DNA of 64,000 nucleotides, taken from positions 1 through 64,000 of the forward strand of contig JAQUPQ010000020.1 of NCBI GenBank assembly GCA_028716525.1, given 5' to 3'. The stretch comes from Terriglobia bacterium. Its GTDB lineage: Bacteria > Acidobacteriota > Terriglobia > JAIQFV01. Below the pieces are notes generated by a model. That model searched no databases and was not told the origin of the DNA. It was given only the letters and a program-made list of their open reading frames with translations. The translations under genes were made by a program, and so were the position numbers. This document shows positions 16,586-25,112 of this stretch, one piece after another. Position 1 is the stretch's first letter. Every line of letters starts with the position of its first letter.

Positions 16586-17356
16586 ATGAAGTATTGCCTT
16601 CCAATGGGTGCCGCTCTGATCTTGAGCTTGGGCTTGTGTCACCAGAGCCTCGCCGACGGCATTTATACCTACGTCGATGCGAATGGAAAGCAGGTTTACA
16701 CCAACATTCTTCCTGCAGCTCATTCCGTGTCTCACGGAACAATGTCGGGCCGCCATGAAAAGCACCTCGCGACTCCGCCGAAGGCACCGCCATCGGCCGG
16801 TCCTTCTTCGGTCAGGACGGCCCTTTCCGGCAGGATTGCGGCCCTGGTCAAACAATATGATTTGAAACGCTTCAATCTGGGACCGGAGTTTGTGGAAGCC
16901 GTCATTACCGTGGAATCGGACTTCAATCCCACGGCGGTTTCTCCGAAGGGCGCACTGGGTTTGATGCAGTTGATGCCTGAAACCGCTCGAAGATTCGGTG
17001 TGCGAAACGTGTTTAACGCCGAACAGAACCTGGAAGGCGGAATTCAATACCTTAACTTCCTGCTGGATCTATTCCATGGCGATGTGAACCTCACTCTGGC
17101 GGCATACAACGCGGGTGAAAATGTGGTGCAAAAACTTCGAAGTATTCCCCCCTATCGGGAAACCCGCGAGTATGTGAAGCGCGTCGGGAAGATTCTGGGA
17201 GATTCCAAACCCGTCCCGCTGTACGATGTTTCGCGCCGCACGGTAACATACGTCGCCCTGGTGGCGGGTAGACTTCAGTTTTCGAACATCGACCCACCCG
17301 ACTCGGCCATTGTCTTTGATGGCTATCACATGCCCCGTACCGGTTCGACGCCTTGA
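16586..17356 (+). CDS. Lytic transglycosylase (SLT domain)
   Basis: 256 residues. Signal peptide 1-23 (SLADG), then a short DUF4124-type beta hairpin (GIYTYVDANGKQVYTN) that often precedes SLT domains. The SLT domain spans about 95-205: catalytic Glu in AVITVESDFNPTAVSPKGALGLMQLMP, then TLAAYNAGENVVQKLRSIPPYRET. It cleaves peptidoglycan glycan strands to 1,6-anhydro-muropeptides in the periplasm. It is followed at 200 bases by the amidase gene, so both envelope hydrolases may be co-expressed. Confidence 0.93.
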   Translation: MKYCLPMGAALILSLGLCHQSLADGIYTYVDANGKQVYTNILPAAHSVSHGTMSGRHEKHLATPPKAPPSAGPSSVRTALSGRIAALVKQYDLKRFNLGPEFVEAVITVESDFNPTAVSPKGALGLMQLMPETARRFGVRNVFNAEQNLEGGIQYLNFLLDLFHGDVNLTLAAYNAGENVVQKLRSIPPYRETREYVKRVGKILGDSKPVPLYDVSRRTVTYVALVAGRLQFSNIDPPDSAIVFDGYHMPRTGSTP

Positions 17357-17558
17357 CGGCTCGTCTTTCAAATTGAAATCGTGGCCCTCGAAGGCCTTCA
17401 TCAAAACCGCTTATTTCCGGCCTCCTTGCTCCCGACGCTTCCTGTCGCTCCGGTCCAGGCCTCCAGTTCAACCATCCTGCCCCTCAACGACCTGTTGCGC
17501 TGAACATGTGGCCATGTCATAATTCGGGAGCCTTTGAAGGAGACGGAATTCAAAGAAA

Positions 17559-19586
17559 TTGAATTTCTTTCACGGCAGGCAACGAAATTCGATCCTTTTG
17601 CTTCTCCTGATTTGCGCTGGGATGACTCTCAGCGTCGCCCCAACGAAACCCACCTTTGCCGCCTCTACCAAGAAACAGCGCGCCAAAGCCGCTTTTAATA
17701 AGGCGGAACAACTGCGCGCTGCATTAGACGGCAGCCCTCTGGCCAACCGCAAAGTGGCTGACTATGAAAACGCTGCCAGGGTCTATTGGTCGGTATACTC
17801 GATTTATCCTGCATCGGCCTATGCGCCGAATGCACTGTTGGCAATAGCTGAGATTCACACCCAAATGGGGGGCGATCTCAAGAGGCCCTCTTCGTATCGA
17901 AAGGCCGTCAAGGATTATGAGTTTCTCATCCAGCAATATCCTTACAGCAGCCTGAACAAGGAAGCCCTTTTTACGATCGGCCTGATATATCAGAACGACC
18001 TCAACAACCCGGAAGCCGCCCTTAAAACTTTTGAGTCCTATCTTCAAAAGTACAAACGTGGTCCGAAGATCATTGCTGCCAAAGAAAATATTCGGAAGCT
18101 GAAAGAAGCCATCAAAACCGGCGAGAAGACCCTTCCCGGCGAAGCAACCAAGCAATCGGAGGCCGAAAAGGCTGCGGAACTGGAGGATGAAAACAACCCG
18201 GGTCGGTTGGTGGATTATTCCAAGCTTCCCCGGGTCACCAACATCCGTTATTTTCCGACTTCCAATTCCACCCGCATTGTGATCGACATTGACGGCGAAG
18301 TGCAATTCGATCAGAGCCGCCTGACCAACCCGGACCGGATTTTCTTCGATCTCAAGGGAACGCGGCTGAGCACGGCGCTACTGGGAAAAACCTTTCCGGT
18401 TGAAGGTGGATTCCTCAAGGAAATCCGTGCGGCCCAATACACATCCAATGTCGTACGGGTGGTGTTTGATCTCGATAAGGTAAGGGATTACACCGTCTTT
18501 CCGCTTTACAATCCCTATCGAATGGTCATTGATGTCCGCGGCGTCAATCCACCCGCCGAAAAGACTGGCCCTGCTGAAGCGACCACCACGACGAAAGCCG
18601 CAGCGGAGAAGCCTCCGGTCCTGACAAAGCCCCAGGAAGGATCCAAAGTCACGGAGAAAGCCTCTCCGCCGAAAACGGAAGACTTGAAAGAACCCTCCAC
18701 ATCAACAAGAACCGCTGAGTCCGGTTCGATGGCTAAACGTGGTGAATCCCCGACCCCATCGAAATCTGAACCCAAGAAATCCAGCCGGAGCAGGACGGAA
18801 GCCAGCGCCGCTCTCACGCCCCACACGGCACGACCCAACTCCGATGGATCGATTTCTCTCACGCGGTCCCTGGGACTTAAAATCGGGACGATTGTGATCG
18901 ATCCCGGGCATGGCGGCCATGATTACGGAACCATAGGACCGGGCGGCTTGGCAGAGAAGAACCTGGCGTTGGATGTTTCGTTGCGATTGGGAAAACTCCT
19001 GGAAGACAATCTCGGGAGCAAGGTGGTGTACACCCGCGATGATGATACGTTCGTCCCTCTGGAAAATCGCACCGCCTTGTCCAATCAAAAGCAGGCCGAT
19101 CTCTTCATTTCAGTTCATGCCAATTCCAGCCGCAATCGCTCCGCCTCGGGTGTGGAGACTTTTTACCTGGGGATTGCCTCCAGCCACGACCAGGAGACCC
19201 TGGATGTTGTCGCTCGTGAAAATGCCTACTCTGAACGCTCCCTCCACGATCTGCAGGATGTCATTAAGAAGATCACCTTGAACGAAAAAGTCGAAGAATC
19301 CAAGGAATTTGCCGCCTCCGTCCAGAAGTCCATGGCCGGTCAGATTTCCCGATGGGACAAGTCGGCGAAAAATCGTGGAGTCAAGAAAGCTCATTTCATC
19401 GTATTGATTGGCGCCAACATGCCCTCCATCCTCACCGAGATTTCCTTCCTCAGCAATCCCAACGTGGAACGGATGCTTAAGAGGCCGGAATACCGCCAAA
19501 AAATAGCTCAAGCGTTGTATGATGGGATTTTCAATTACGTCAAAAGCCTCAGCGGCGTCAAGGTTGCCAAGAAATTGGAGCCTTAA
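17559..19586 (+). CDS. N-acetylmuramoyl-L-alanine amidase with TPR and AMIN domains
   Basis: 675 residues in four regions. Signal peptide about 1-34. Residues 40-190 form TPR-like helices (ALLAIAEIHTQMG, KEALFTIGLIYQNDLNNPEAAL). Residues about 225-330 are an AMIN domain (VTNIRYFPTSNSTRIVIDID), which targets the enzyme to the septum. A Pro/Ser/Lys linker (about 335-440) precedes the Amidase_3 domain (about 445-670): zinc site in IVIDPGHGGHDYGT, ADLFISVHANS and PSILTEISFLSNP. It splits cross-linked peptides from glycan strands in cell separation. TTG start with GAAGGAG about 15 bases upstream is a little far, so the start is less sure. Confidence 0.92.
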   Translation: MNFFHGRQRNSILLLLLICAGMTLSVAPTKPTFAASTKKQRAKAAFNKAEQLRAALDGSPLANRKVADYENAARVYWSVYSIYPASAYAPNALLAIAEIHTQMGGDLKRPSSYRKAVKDYEFLIQQYPYSSLNKEALFTIGLIYQNDLNNPEAALKTFESYLQKYKRGPKIIAAKENIRKLKEAIKTGEKTLPGEATKQSEAEKAAELEDENNPGRLVDYSKLPRVTNIRYFPTSNSTRIVIDIDGEVQFDQSRLTNPDRIFFDLKGTRLSTALLGKTFPVEGGFLKEIRAAQYTSNVVRVVFDLDKVRDYTVFPLYNPYRMVIDVRGVNPPAEKTGPAEATTTTKAAAEKPPVLTKPQEGSKVTEKASPPKTEDLKEPSTSTRTAESGSMAKRGESPTPSKSEPKKSSRSRTEASAALTPHTARPNSDGSISLTRSLGLKIGTIVIDPGHGGHDYGTIGPGGLAEKNLALDVSLRLGKLLEDNLGSKVVYTRDDDTFVPLENRTALSNQKQADLFISVHANSSRNRSASGVETFYLGIASSHDQETLDVVARENAYSERSLHDLQDVIKKITLNEKVEESKEFAASVQKSMAGQISRWDKSAKNRGVKKAHFIVLIGANMPSILTEISFLSNPNVERMLKRPEYRQKIAQALYDGIFNYVKSLSGVKVAKKLEP

Positions 19587-19601
19587 GCCGGGCTGGAGAC
19601 C

Positions 19602-20765
19602 GTGCATCGGTACGATATGAGAATCATCAGGCCAGCGCTTGTCGCCTTGCTAATTTTTTTGCCGCCCCTCCTGTTGGCACAAAACACAACGGTTACAACC
19701 TTGGCGCTGTTTCGTTCTCCACGCGATGTCTTAAATCATCTGGGAACCGCTAAAAAATGGCAAATCAACACCCCCGCTACCCCAGTTACGGACAGCGGAC
19801 AGATTTCCTCCGCCTCCCAACAGGCTCTTGGGGTTTTGAAAGAGTGCGGTCTGCGAAGTGTGTGGCAAGAGTCGCTTCGGCAGAAGGATAAGGATGTAAG
19901 CGTTCACGTTCTGGAATTCGGTGATTCCTCCGGGGCATACAGCGTGTTCACGTCAGGGCTAAGCGCTGCTGGAAAACCAGTCAAGGTAGGCGACCAGGCC
20001 GTTTTCGAAGGAAGCGATCTTTGGATTTGGCAGTCGAATTATCTGGTTCACCTTTCATCTCCCTCCCCGGGGAAAGTGACAGCCAATGATTTGACGGGGC
20101 TCGGCAAAGAGGCCTCCCAACTCATTCATTCGCGAGCAGAGCTTCCGAATCTGGTGAAACAACTTCCCACTCACAGTCAAGATCCTGGCTCTGTCCGTTA
20201 CGCCTTGGGTCCTCAAAGCGTGCAATCTTTTCAGATCCCGCTTCAATTCGCGCCATTGGGAATCGATATGGGGGCAGAGGTCTCGACTGCCAAGTATCAA
20301 TTGGATAATCAAACCGTCCAATTGGTGCTGATTAGTTACCCCACTCCTCAAATGGCACGGAAGTATGAAATCGTTTTACAGGACCCGAGAAGGCTAACGG
20401 ATTTTTCCGGTGCCCCTGTTAAGATTTTCTCAAAACGATCCGGACCTCTGGTGGCGCTGGTCCTGAATGCCGCCAATGAAAACCAAGCGGAGCAGCTCTT
20501 AAAGACGGTTCAATACACGGCGAATTTCACATGGAACCAACCGCTTCCTGAAGAAGAGATCGCGGCTTACATGAGAACTATCGTCCGTGGAATCATGCTG
20601 ACCATGGCGTTGCTTTTATTCACTTTGGGGGCGGGAATTGTGTTGGGGCTGTTACGGCTTGGGGCAAAGCTCTGGCTGCCCTTTCATATTTTCGACCGGC
20701 CCGAAGATGTTGAAATGATCCAATTGCATCTGGGTGGAAAGGTCCAGCCCAGGACAAAATCGTAG
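19602..20765 (+). CDS. DUF6599-like secreted/membrane protein
   Basis: 387 residues. A signal peptide or membrane anchor covers residues about 6-25 (LVALLIFLPPLLLAQ). Residues about 30-315 form a mixed domain beginning LFRSPRDVLNHLG and containing HVLEFGDSSGAYSVF, a pattern I associate with DUF6599 proteins, common in Acidobacteriota. One strong membrane helix lies near residues 325-350 (MLTMALLLFTLGAGIVLGLL), leaving a short cytoplasmic tail. Function unknown. GTG at 19602 or ATG at 19617 may start translation. It closes the plus-strand run that begins at ilvE. Confidence 0.7.
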   Translation: MHRYDMRIIRPALVALLIFLPPLLLAQNTTVTTLALFRSPRDVLNHLGTAKKWQINTPATPVTDSGQISSASQQALGVLKECGLRSVWQESLRQKDKDVSVHVLEFGDSSGAYSVFTSGLSAAGKPVKVGDQAVFEGSDLWIWQSNYLVHLSSPSPGKVTANDLTGLGKEASQLIHSRAELPNLVKQLPTHSQDPGSVRYALGPQSVQSFQIPLQFAPLGIDMGAEVSTAKYQLDNQTVQLVLISYPTPQMARKYEIVLQDPRRLTDFSGAPVKIFSKRSGPLVALVLNAANENQAEQLLKTVQYTANFTWNQPLPEEEIAAYMRTIVRGIMLTMALLLFTLGAGIVLGLLRLGAKLWLPFHIFDRPEDVEMIQLHLGGKVQPRTKS

Positions 20766-20826
20766 GGTCCGAGGCGAGTCCAAGGACGTGACCTTGTTTC
20801 ACGATGACGCCTGTCCGAGATTTTTC

Positions 20827-21204
20827 TTACATCATCAGAATCTGATAAATCTCCGGAGCATTCTTCCCCGATTTCATATATAGAGTGACCAACATCCCCA
20901 CACTCAAATCCGAAATCTTGAAATGGCCGGTCTTGTGAGCCGAGCTGATGTCCACGCTCTTCTTGTATTCGTAACTTTCTTCCTGGTCTCCCTCAATGGT
21001 CGTCACCACCAAAACTCGTTTCGAAGTGTCTATGGATTTGATCTTGCCTACAAATGTTTGATCGCCCGCCGGGCCGGATTTCTTTTTCTTCACCAGGGGA
21101 ATCTTCGGGCCGCCCGCGATCAAAGGGAAAGTCAAAGTCAGTAGCAGAAAGACGGCCAGGGTCGCGATGCCTCTCCGCTTTGAAACCAGTCGTTGCATAT
21201 CCAT
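20827..21204 (-). CDS. Small secreted protein of unknown function
   Basis: 125 residues: an N-terminal signal peptide (SKRRGIATLAVFLLLTLTFPLIAGG), a lysine patch (PLVKKKKSG), and a single small beta-barrel-like domain (TFVGKIKSIDTSKRVLVVTT, then ISDLSVGMLVTLYMKSG) resembling DUF5666/OB-like folds. The ATG at 21204 has AGGAGG six bases upstream; an in-frame GTG at 21222 overlaps that site and is rejected. Single-gene unit, convergent with the gene ending at 20765. Confidence 0.6.
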   Translation of the reverse strand: MDMQRLVSKRRGIATLAVFLLLTLTFPLIAGGPKIPLVKKKKSGPAGDQTFVGKIKSIDTSKRVLVVTTIEGDQEESYEYKKSVDISSAHKTGHFKISDLSVGMLVTLYMKSGKNAPEIYQILMM

Positions 21205-21556
21205 TCCATCCTCCTTGTCCACGAGCGAATACTATTCAAAACTGTTCCAGCCTGTCAAACGAATCTCGTCCTCTCGGAGGTGGCAGCCGTTCCTTTGGAA
21301 CAAGTTTCAAGGAAGCAGAGGTGCATTAGGCCTTTAGAGGGTCGTAATCTCGCTCCAGCAGGGCGTCGTTTTAGCCGCCTAAGTGGTTCATTTGATGGCT
21401 CGATTTATTCTTGGAAAATCTTCAAGAAAAGCTTACAAAACAACAGTTAACATACTGTATATAAATGACTTATTCTATTATGTTCTTGGGTCAGTTAAGG
21501 ACACCTGCAGGACGTGTCCGCGAAAAAATATTTCTGTGGAAATCCGGTTTTTTCAG
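21205..21556. other. AT-rich gene-free region with inverted repeats
   Basis: About 350 bases with no supported gene. It includes the promoter side of the small secreted protein (minus), an operator-like repeat ACAGT-TAACAT-ACTGT (21443-21458) in AT-rich DNA, and a 6-bp hairpin GGACAC...GTGTCC (21499-21519). The composition is more AT-rich than the surroundings. Confidence 0.4.
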
Positions 21557-21586
21557 TTGACAACCTCCGCGGCCGTTCACTACTAT
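21557..21586 (+). promoter_or_regulatory. Promoter of the candidate small RNA
   Basis: A perfect TTGACA (21557-21562), an 18-base spacer and TACTAT (21581-21586). Transcription would begin near 21593. No coding gene follows before a terminator at 21673, which is why a small RNA is proposed. Confidence 0.55.
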
Positions 21587-21592
21587 GGCTTC

Positions 21593-21673
21593 GGTTTAGG
21601 TATTGACGGTTGCGCATCCGTCATTCCCTCCTTAACTAACGAAATGCCCATTCGGAAACGGATGGGCATTTTT
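21593..21673 (+). ncRNA. Candidate small RNA with an exposed anti-Shine-Dalgarno loop
   Basis: About 80 nucleotides bounded by a sigma70-like promoter and an intrinsic terminator. Predicted parts: a 5' hairpin TGACGG/CCGTCA (21604-21623), a pyrimidine-rich single-stranded stretch ATTCCCTCCTTAACTAAC (21623-21640), and the terminator hairpin. CCCTCCTT is complementary to a full Shine-Dalgarno sequence. No ORF of note is inside. Prediction from layout only; no Rfam family recognised. Confidence 0.45.
21642..21673 (+). terminator. Intrinsic terminator upstream of tRNA-Thr
   Basis: Stem from 21642-21653 pairing with 21660-21671 (core ATGCCCAT/ATGGGCAT), loop GGAAAC, followed by a run of five T. 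The opposite strand lacks a comparable T-run, so it works for plus-strand transcripts. It ends the candidate small RNA. Confidence 0.75.
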
Positions 21674-21678
21674 GTTGG

Positions 21679-21706
21679 TTGCGATTCGCGGCAACTTCGA
21701 TATAAT
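21679..21706 (+). promoter_or_regulatory. tRNA-Thr promoter
   Basis: TTGCGA (21679-21684), a 16-base spacer and a perfect TATAAT (21701-21706), placing the start of transcription within a few bases of the tRNA 5' end at 21716. Confidence 0.6.
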
Positions 21707-21715
21707 GCCGACCGC

Positions 21716-21791
<76 letters not shown>

Positions 21792-22093
21792 CTCATGCCT
21801 GCGTTTATTTCTATTTGATCTGCCTTCGCAAAGCCCCGGAATGATCTGCCACTCTCCCCGCGGTTGGATCATTAATCGATTAAGCGGCAGACAAGGATAC
21901 ATTGCGCGATTTGCCCACCGGGCAAATGAGCAATTTTAAGACCTTCATTTCCAAAGTCATCAAATTTCCTCAATTCGTGAATTCGCGCAATCGCGAAATT
22001 TCCAAATCTCAAATGTTCTTTGGTCCACTTTTTTCCGACCAAACAAGCTTTCGCCACGTCCAATGGACGGTGAACCCTTACGAAGGAGGGAAT

Positions 22094-23014
22094 ATGAAAT
22101 CGAGCAAGCAAACGGCCGGGGTCATTGGTGCAATAATTGTCCTGGCGAGCACCACGATTGCGATGGCACAGACGACCCGTCTGTTCCTGGGAGAACCGGG
22201 TCGCGGAGCCTGGTTGGGTATCTCGATCAGCGACCTGAATCCCGACAAGGTCAAGGAACTCAAGCTTACGGACGAAAACGGGGTCCTCATTGATCGTGTT
22301 GAAAAGGACTCTCCCGCTGAAAAAGCAGGTTTAAAGGCAAACGATGTGATTGTGCAGTTCAATGGCATCCAAGTTCTGACCACATCCCAGTTCATGCGGA
22401 TGATTCACGAACTACTTCCGGACCGGACGGTTTCTTTGAGTGTAATTCGCGGCAACGCCACTACACATCTTTCTGTTAAATTGGGCGAACGTCCGCATCC
22501 TGAAGGCAGCCTGCCGCAGGGGTGGGAAGTGGAACGACCCAGGGAATTCACGCTGCCTCACACCCCGGATATGAGCCATCTCTATGACCGCCTCCGAGAA
22601 TTCAATTTCTCCGAGTCGCCCATGATGTACAGCTTTTTGGGTTTGGGACGTGGTCGATTGGGAATCAACATGGAATCCCTGACACCTCAGTTGGGCGAAT
22701 ACTTTGGGGTGAAAGAGGGCCATGGCGCCCTGGTCGTTTCAGTGGAAAAAGACAGCCCGGCAGAGAAGGCGGGTTTGAAGGCCGGAGATGTCATCACCGC
22801 GATCGACTCCGAGGAAATCAAGTCGCCGGGCGATGTGATGCGGACGGTACAAGGCAAGAAGGAAGGAAACCTGGAAATCAAGGTTCTTAGGGATCGCCAG
22901 CCCAAGTCCTTTTCCGCTCAACTTCAGAAGCAGGAGGATGAGCGGGTCCCCGAGCGCCCTCGAATGCGGACTGCTACTCGCACCCGGATTCTGAACCGTG
23001 CGTCCGTGATCTGA
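22094..23014 (+). CDS. Secreted double-PDZ protein
   Basis: 306 residues: signal peptide (about 1-27, ending AMAQ), then two PDZ domains. The first (about 38-125) has GAWLGISISDLNPDKVKELKL and SPAEKAGLKANDVIVQFNG; the second (about 180-275) has GRLGINMESLTPQLGEYFGV and SPAEKAGLKAGDVITAIDS. No protease domain is present, so it is a stand-alone PDZ scaffold or a truncated relative of HtrA/CtpA proteins. AAGGAGGG four bases upstream fixes the ATG at 22094, not the longer frame from 21902. That ribosome-binding site and the next three bases match the candidate small RNA by 11 bases. Confidence 0.88.
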   Translation: MKSSKQTAGVIGAIIVLASTTIAMAQTTRLFLGEPGRGAWLGISISDLNPDKVKELKLTDENGVLIDRVEKDSPAEKAGLKANDVIVQFNGIQVLTTSQFMRMIHELLPDRTVSLSVIRGNATTHLSVKLGERPHPEGSLPQGWEVERPREFTLPHTPDMSHLYDRLREFNFSESPMMYSFLGLGRGRLGINMESLTPQLGEYFGVKEGHGALVVSVEKDSPAEKAGLKAGDVITAIDSEEIKSPGDVMRTVQGKKEGNLEIKVLRDRQPKSFSAQLQKQEDERVPERPRMRTATRTRILNRASVI

Positions 23015-23084
23015 ATTTGAGCCACGATCGCGGCTTCCCTTTTTCAGCGGAACCCGCCCTATCGTTTTGACAGGAGGCATCATT

Positions 23085-23109
23085 GGGGTGGCAAAGCTAC
23101 AGCCACCCC
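23085..23109. terminator. Hairpin between convergent genes
   Basis: GGGGTGGC and GCCACCCC form a perfect 8-bp stem with a 9-base loop between the PDZ gene and the barrel gene. No T-tract on either side; a shared Rho-type or structural 3' end is possible. Confidence 0.4.
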
Positions 23110-23136
23110 GCTGATCTTGAGCAAGGAATACGGCGT

Positions 23137-23652
23137 TTAGAATCGACCGACAATTCCAACTGAAACTCGGGCGTTGTTCTGGGTATTCGGATGGCTGCCC
23201 CCAGGAATATTGAAGCGCGTCATCAAATAGTCTACCTGAATGATGCGCACCGCGAAATTCTTCGAGGCATTGTAATCAATACCTCCTCCAATGGCCATCG
23301 CAAAAGCGGTGCTCCCTTTCGCCTCCAACAAACCGCCACTATCGTGAGCCCCGCCGAATAGCGCATGGAAGAAGGGCGTAAAGCGCTCGTCTCCGCGGTA
23401 GGAGATTTGCGGACCAAACATGAACGTGTGGTCGTTAAAATCCCCGTAATAGCCCCCGAAATCCGCCACGACTCCCAACCAGTTGTTCAAATTCCCGGCC
23501 AAAGAGGCATTCCATCCGTTAAGATTGGTGCCCCCTTCAACGTGTTGGAACGAATATCCACCAAAAATCTCAGCTTTGGGATAATCCTGGGCCAAAAGAG
23601 AAAGCGGCATCACGAGTATCGCAACCAAACCTAGCCACAACAATTTTCGCAT
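23137..23652 (-). CDS. Outer-membrane beta-barrel protein
   Basis: 171 residues: signal peptide (MRKLLWLGLVAILVMPLSLLAQ truncated at residue 21), then an eight-strand OmpA/OmpX-like barrel with alternating hydrophobic residues: KAEIFGGYSFQHVEG, GVVADFGGYYGDF, MFGPQISYRG, FTPFFHALFGGAHDS, FAMAIGGGIDYNASKNFAVR and a final RVSVGIVGRF, whose terminal Phe is the usual assembly signal. The ATG at 23652 has AAGGAGG eight bases upstream; the longer ORF start at 23733 is rejected. Role unknown. Convergent with the PDZ gene. Confidence 0.85.
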   Translation of the reverse strand: MRKLLWLGLVAILVMPLSLLAQDYPKAEIFGGYSFQHVEGGTNLNGWNASLAGNLNNWLGVVADFGGYYGDFNDHTFMFGPQISYRGDERFTPFFHALFGGAHDSGGLLEAKGSTAFAMAIGGGIDYNASKNFAVRIIQVDYLMTRFNIPGGSHPNTQNNARVSVGIVGRF

Positions 23653-23779
23653 CGTGCTTTTCCTCCTTGAATAGGTAAATGAAACGTTAAAGATCTCAGA
23701 CGCTACTCGGGGTGTCAAACCCATCCGGAACATCCTACCAAGAACCGTCTAACAGTGGGACCAATTCTCGAGCTTGGAT

Positions 23780-25105
23780 CTAGCCTTGCGGTGTTGGAGT
23801 TGCCTTCCCGGAAAATAAATCCGCAATAAAAACCACGTGAGATGACTGCCACAGCGGAGTGGGAAGATTTCCCCGGCCCTGCACGGTGAAAATAATTTTG
23901 AAAGCGTCTTTATCCGTCCGCAGCAAGCGATCCACTCGCCTCACCAGCTTGCTGGATCCCGGTCGGACCTCCAACAAGGCCAGTTCGGTGAAAATCTCGT
24001 CTAATGTCTGTTCAGAGCTTCCTTCGATAAGTGTATCATCATCTTTGCAGTAACTCAATTCCGCACCCTCTCGAAAGAAATGGTCCGCCAGGCAGGCACA
24101 TAACGAAACCGACTTCTCGAAGGCCTCCGGATTCACGGTGGCCGGGTCTTCACAGGTGGCATCAAATATCAGCAATAGCCGGCGCTCGTCCTCACGTGCA
24201 AATTCTTTCACCTTCAATCCCGACGATTTAGCCGAAGCTTTCCAGTGAATGGCGCGAGCGGAATCCGGCGGCAGATAGTCCCGAAGCGAATACAGATCGA
24301 TTCCCTTGCCCTTGAGAAAACTTTCGTATTCACCGCTTATGAGAGGCAAGATCTCGAAAAATGTGTCGACCGGATCGATCCGCGGGAAGACCAGTAGCTC
24401 GTGCGCCTGCGGAACATGCAGCGATTTTTCAATAAAACCAAACGGGAACTGGGTCGTCAATTTGACAGCGGCTTGTGCATACCTTCCCCTGCGAGTAAAA
24501 AACAGTTCCAAGCGCCGCCTCTCAGCGCTTCCTGTCTTCAGGTAGGGAAAATAAACCGGTTCAAACAGGAGGGGATGGGGTTGGTCGATCAGCGGTTCAA
24601 TACTTACGGAAATGCCGGGTATCCAGCGGCTTCGGTTATGTGCTGTGACCACTCCCAAGGCAGGACGTTCGGCAAATAATCGTTCTGGAAAGTCCAGTGC
24701 CATCCGCCAGTGTGACAACACCATCTTTGAGGCCACACCGGATACCAGAATGGCGGCCAGCATCGCCGACAAGATCATGAAGAGCAGGTTGTTTCCGGTG
24801 TTTACGGCCGAAAGGCCGATCAGAATGCAGGCCGCAAAAAATATCCAGCCCTCCCGCGTGATCTTGTATGAAATCTTGACGTGAATCCAATCCGTCCTGA
24901 CTCGCCGAGCCAAATAGGGCACTACGGTCACGGCCACTGCAGCGGCAAGTCCCAAAGCAAAAATAGCCAGAAGAAACGCCATCGCCATTTGGTTGTAAGC
25001 CGAGGCGATTTGCGACCCCACCGCAGCCACGAGCGCGATGGAGAGGGCGATGAGCGCTCCTACAAAATAAATCCAGGCACGCAGGTGGGCTTTCTGAAAA
25101 ATCAT
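23780..25105 (-). CDS. DUF58 domain protein
   Basis: About 441 residues. Three N-terminal membrane helices (about 8-30, 35-60 and 85-120), then a soluble region with the DUF58 core GIDLYSLRDYLPPDSARAIH and WKASAKSSGLKVKEFAREDE, then a vWA-like RRLLLIFDATCEDPAT. DUF58 proteins travel with MoxR AAA+ ATPases, and here the moxR-like gene lies seven bases upstream on the same strand. The pair is thought to mature or assemble enzyme or envelope complexes. A GTG at 25132 would overlap the moxR stop; the ATG at 25105 is chosen. Confidence 0.88.
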   Translation of the reverse strand: MIFQKAHLRAWIYFVGALIALSIALVAAVGSQIASAYNQMAMAFLLAIFALGLAAAVAVTVVPYLARRVRTDWIHVKISYKITREGWIFFAACILIGLSAVNTGNNLLFMILSAMLAAILVSGVASKMVLSHWRMALDFPERLFAERPALGVVTAHNRSRWIPGISVSIEPLIDQPHPLLFEPVYFPYLKTGSAERRRLELFFTRRGRYAQAAVKLTTQFPFGFIEKSLHVPQAHELLVFPRIDPVDTFFEILPLISGEYESFLKGKGIDLYSLRDYLPPDSARAIHWKASAKSSGLKVKEFAREDERRLLLIFDATCEDPATVNPEAFEKSVSLCACLADHFFREGAELSYCKDDDTLIEGSSEQTLDEIFTELALLEVRPGSSKLVRRVDRLLRTDKDAFKIIFTVQGRGNLPTPLWQSSHVVFIADLFSGKATPTPQG

Positions 25106-25112
25106 GAGTGGA

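Noticed and set aside
21980-21997. TTCGCG-CAAT-CGCGAA inverted repeat as an operator
   Set aside because: Only 6 bp, no promoter nearby to regulate; recorded but not claimed.
21902-22093. Longer PDZ protein start
   Set aside because: It would bury the strong AAGGAGGG site and signal peptide at 22094.
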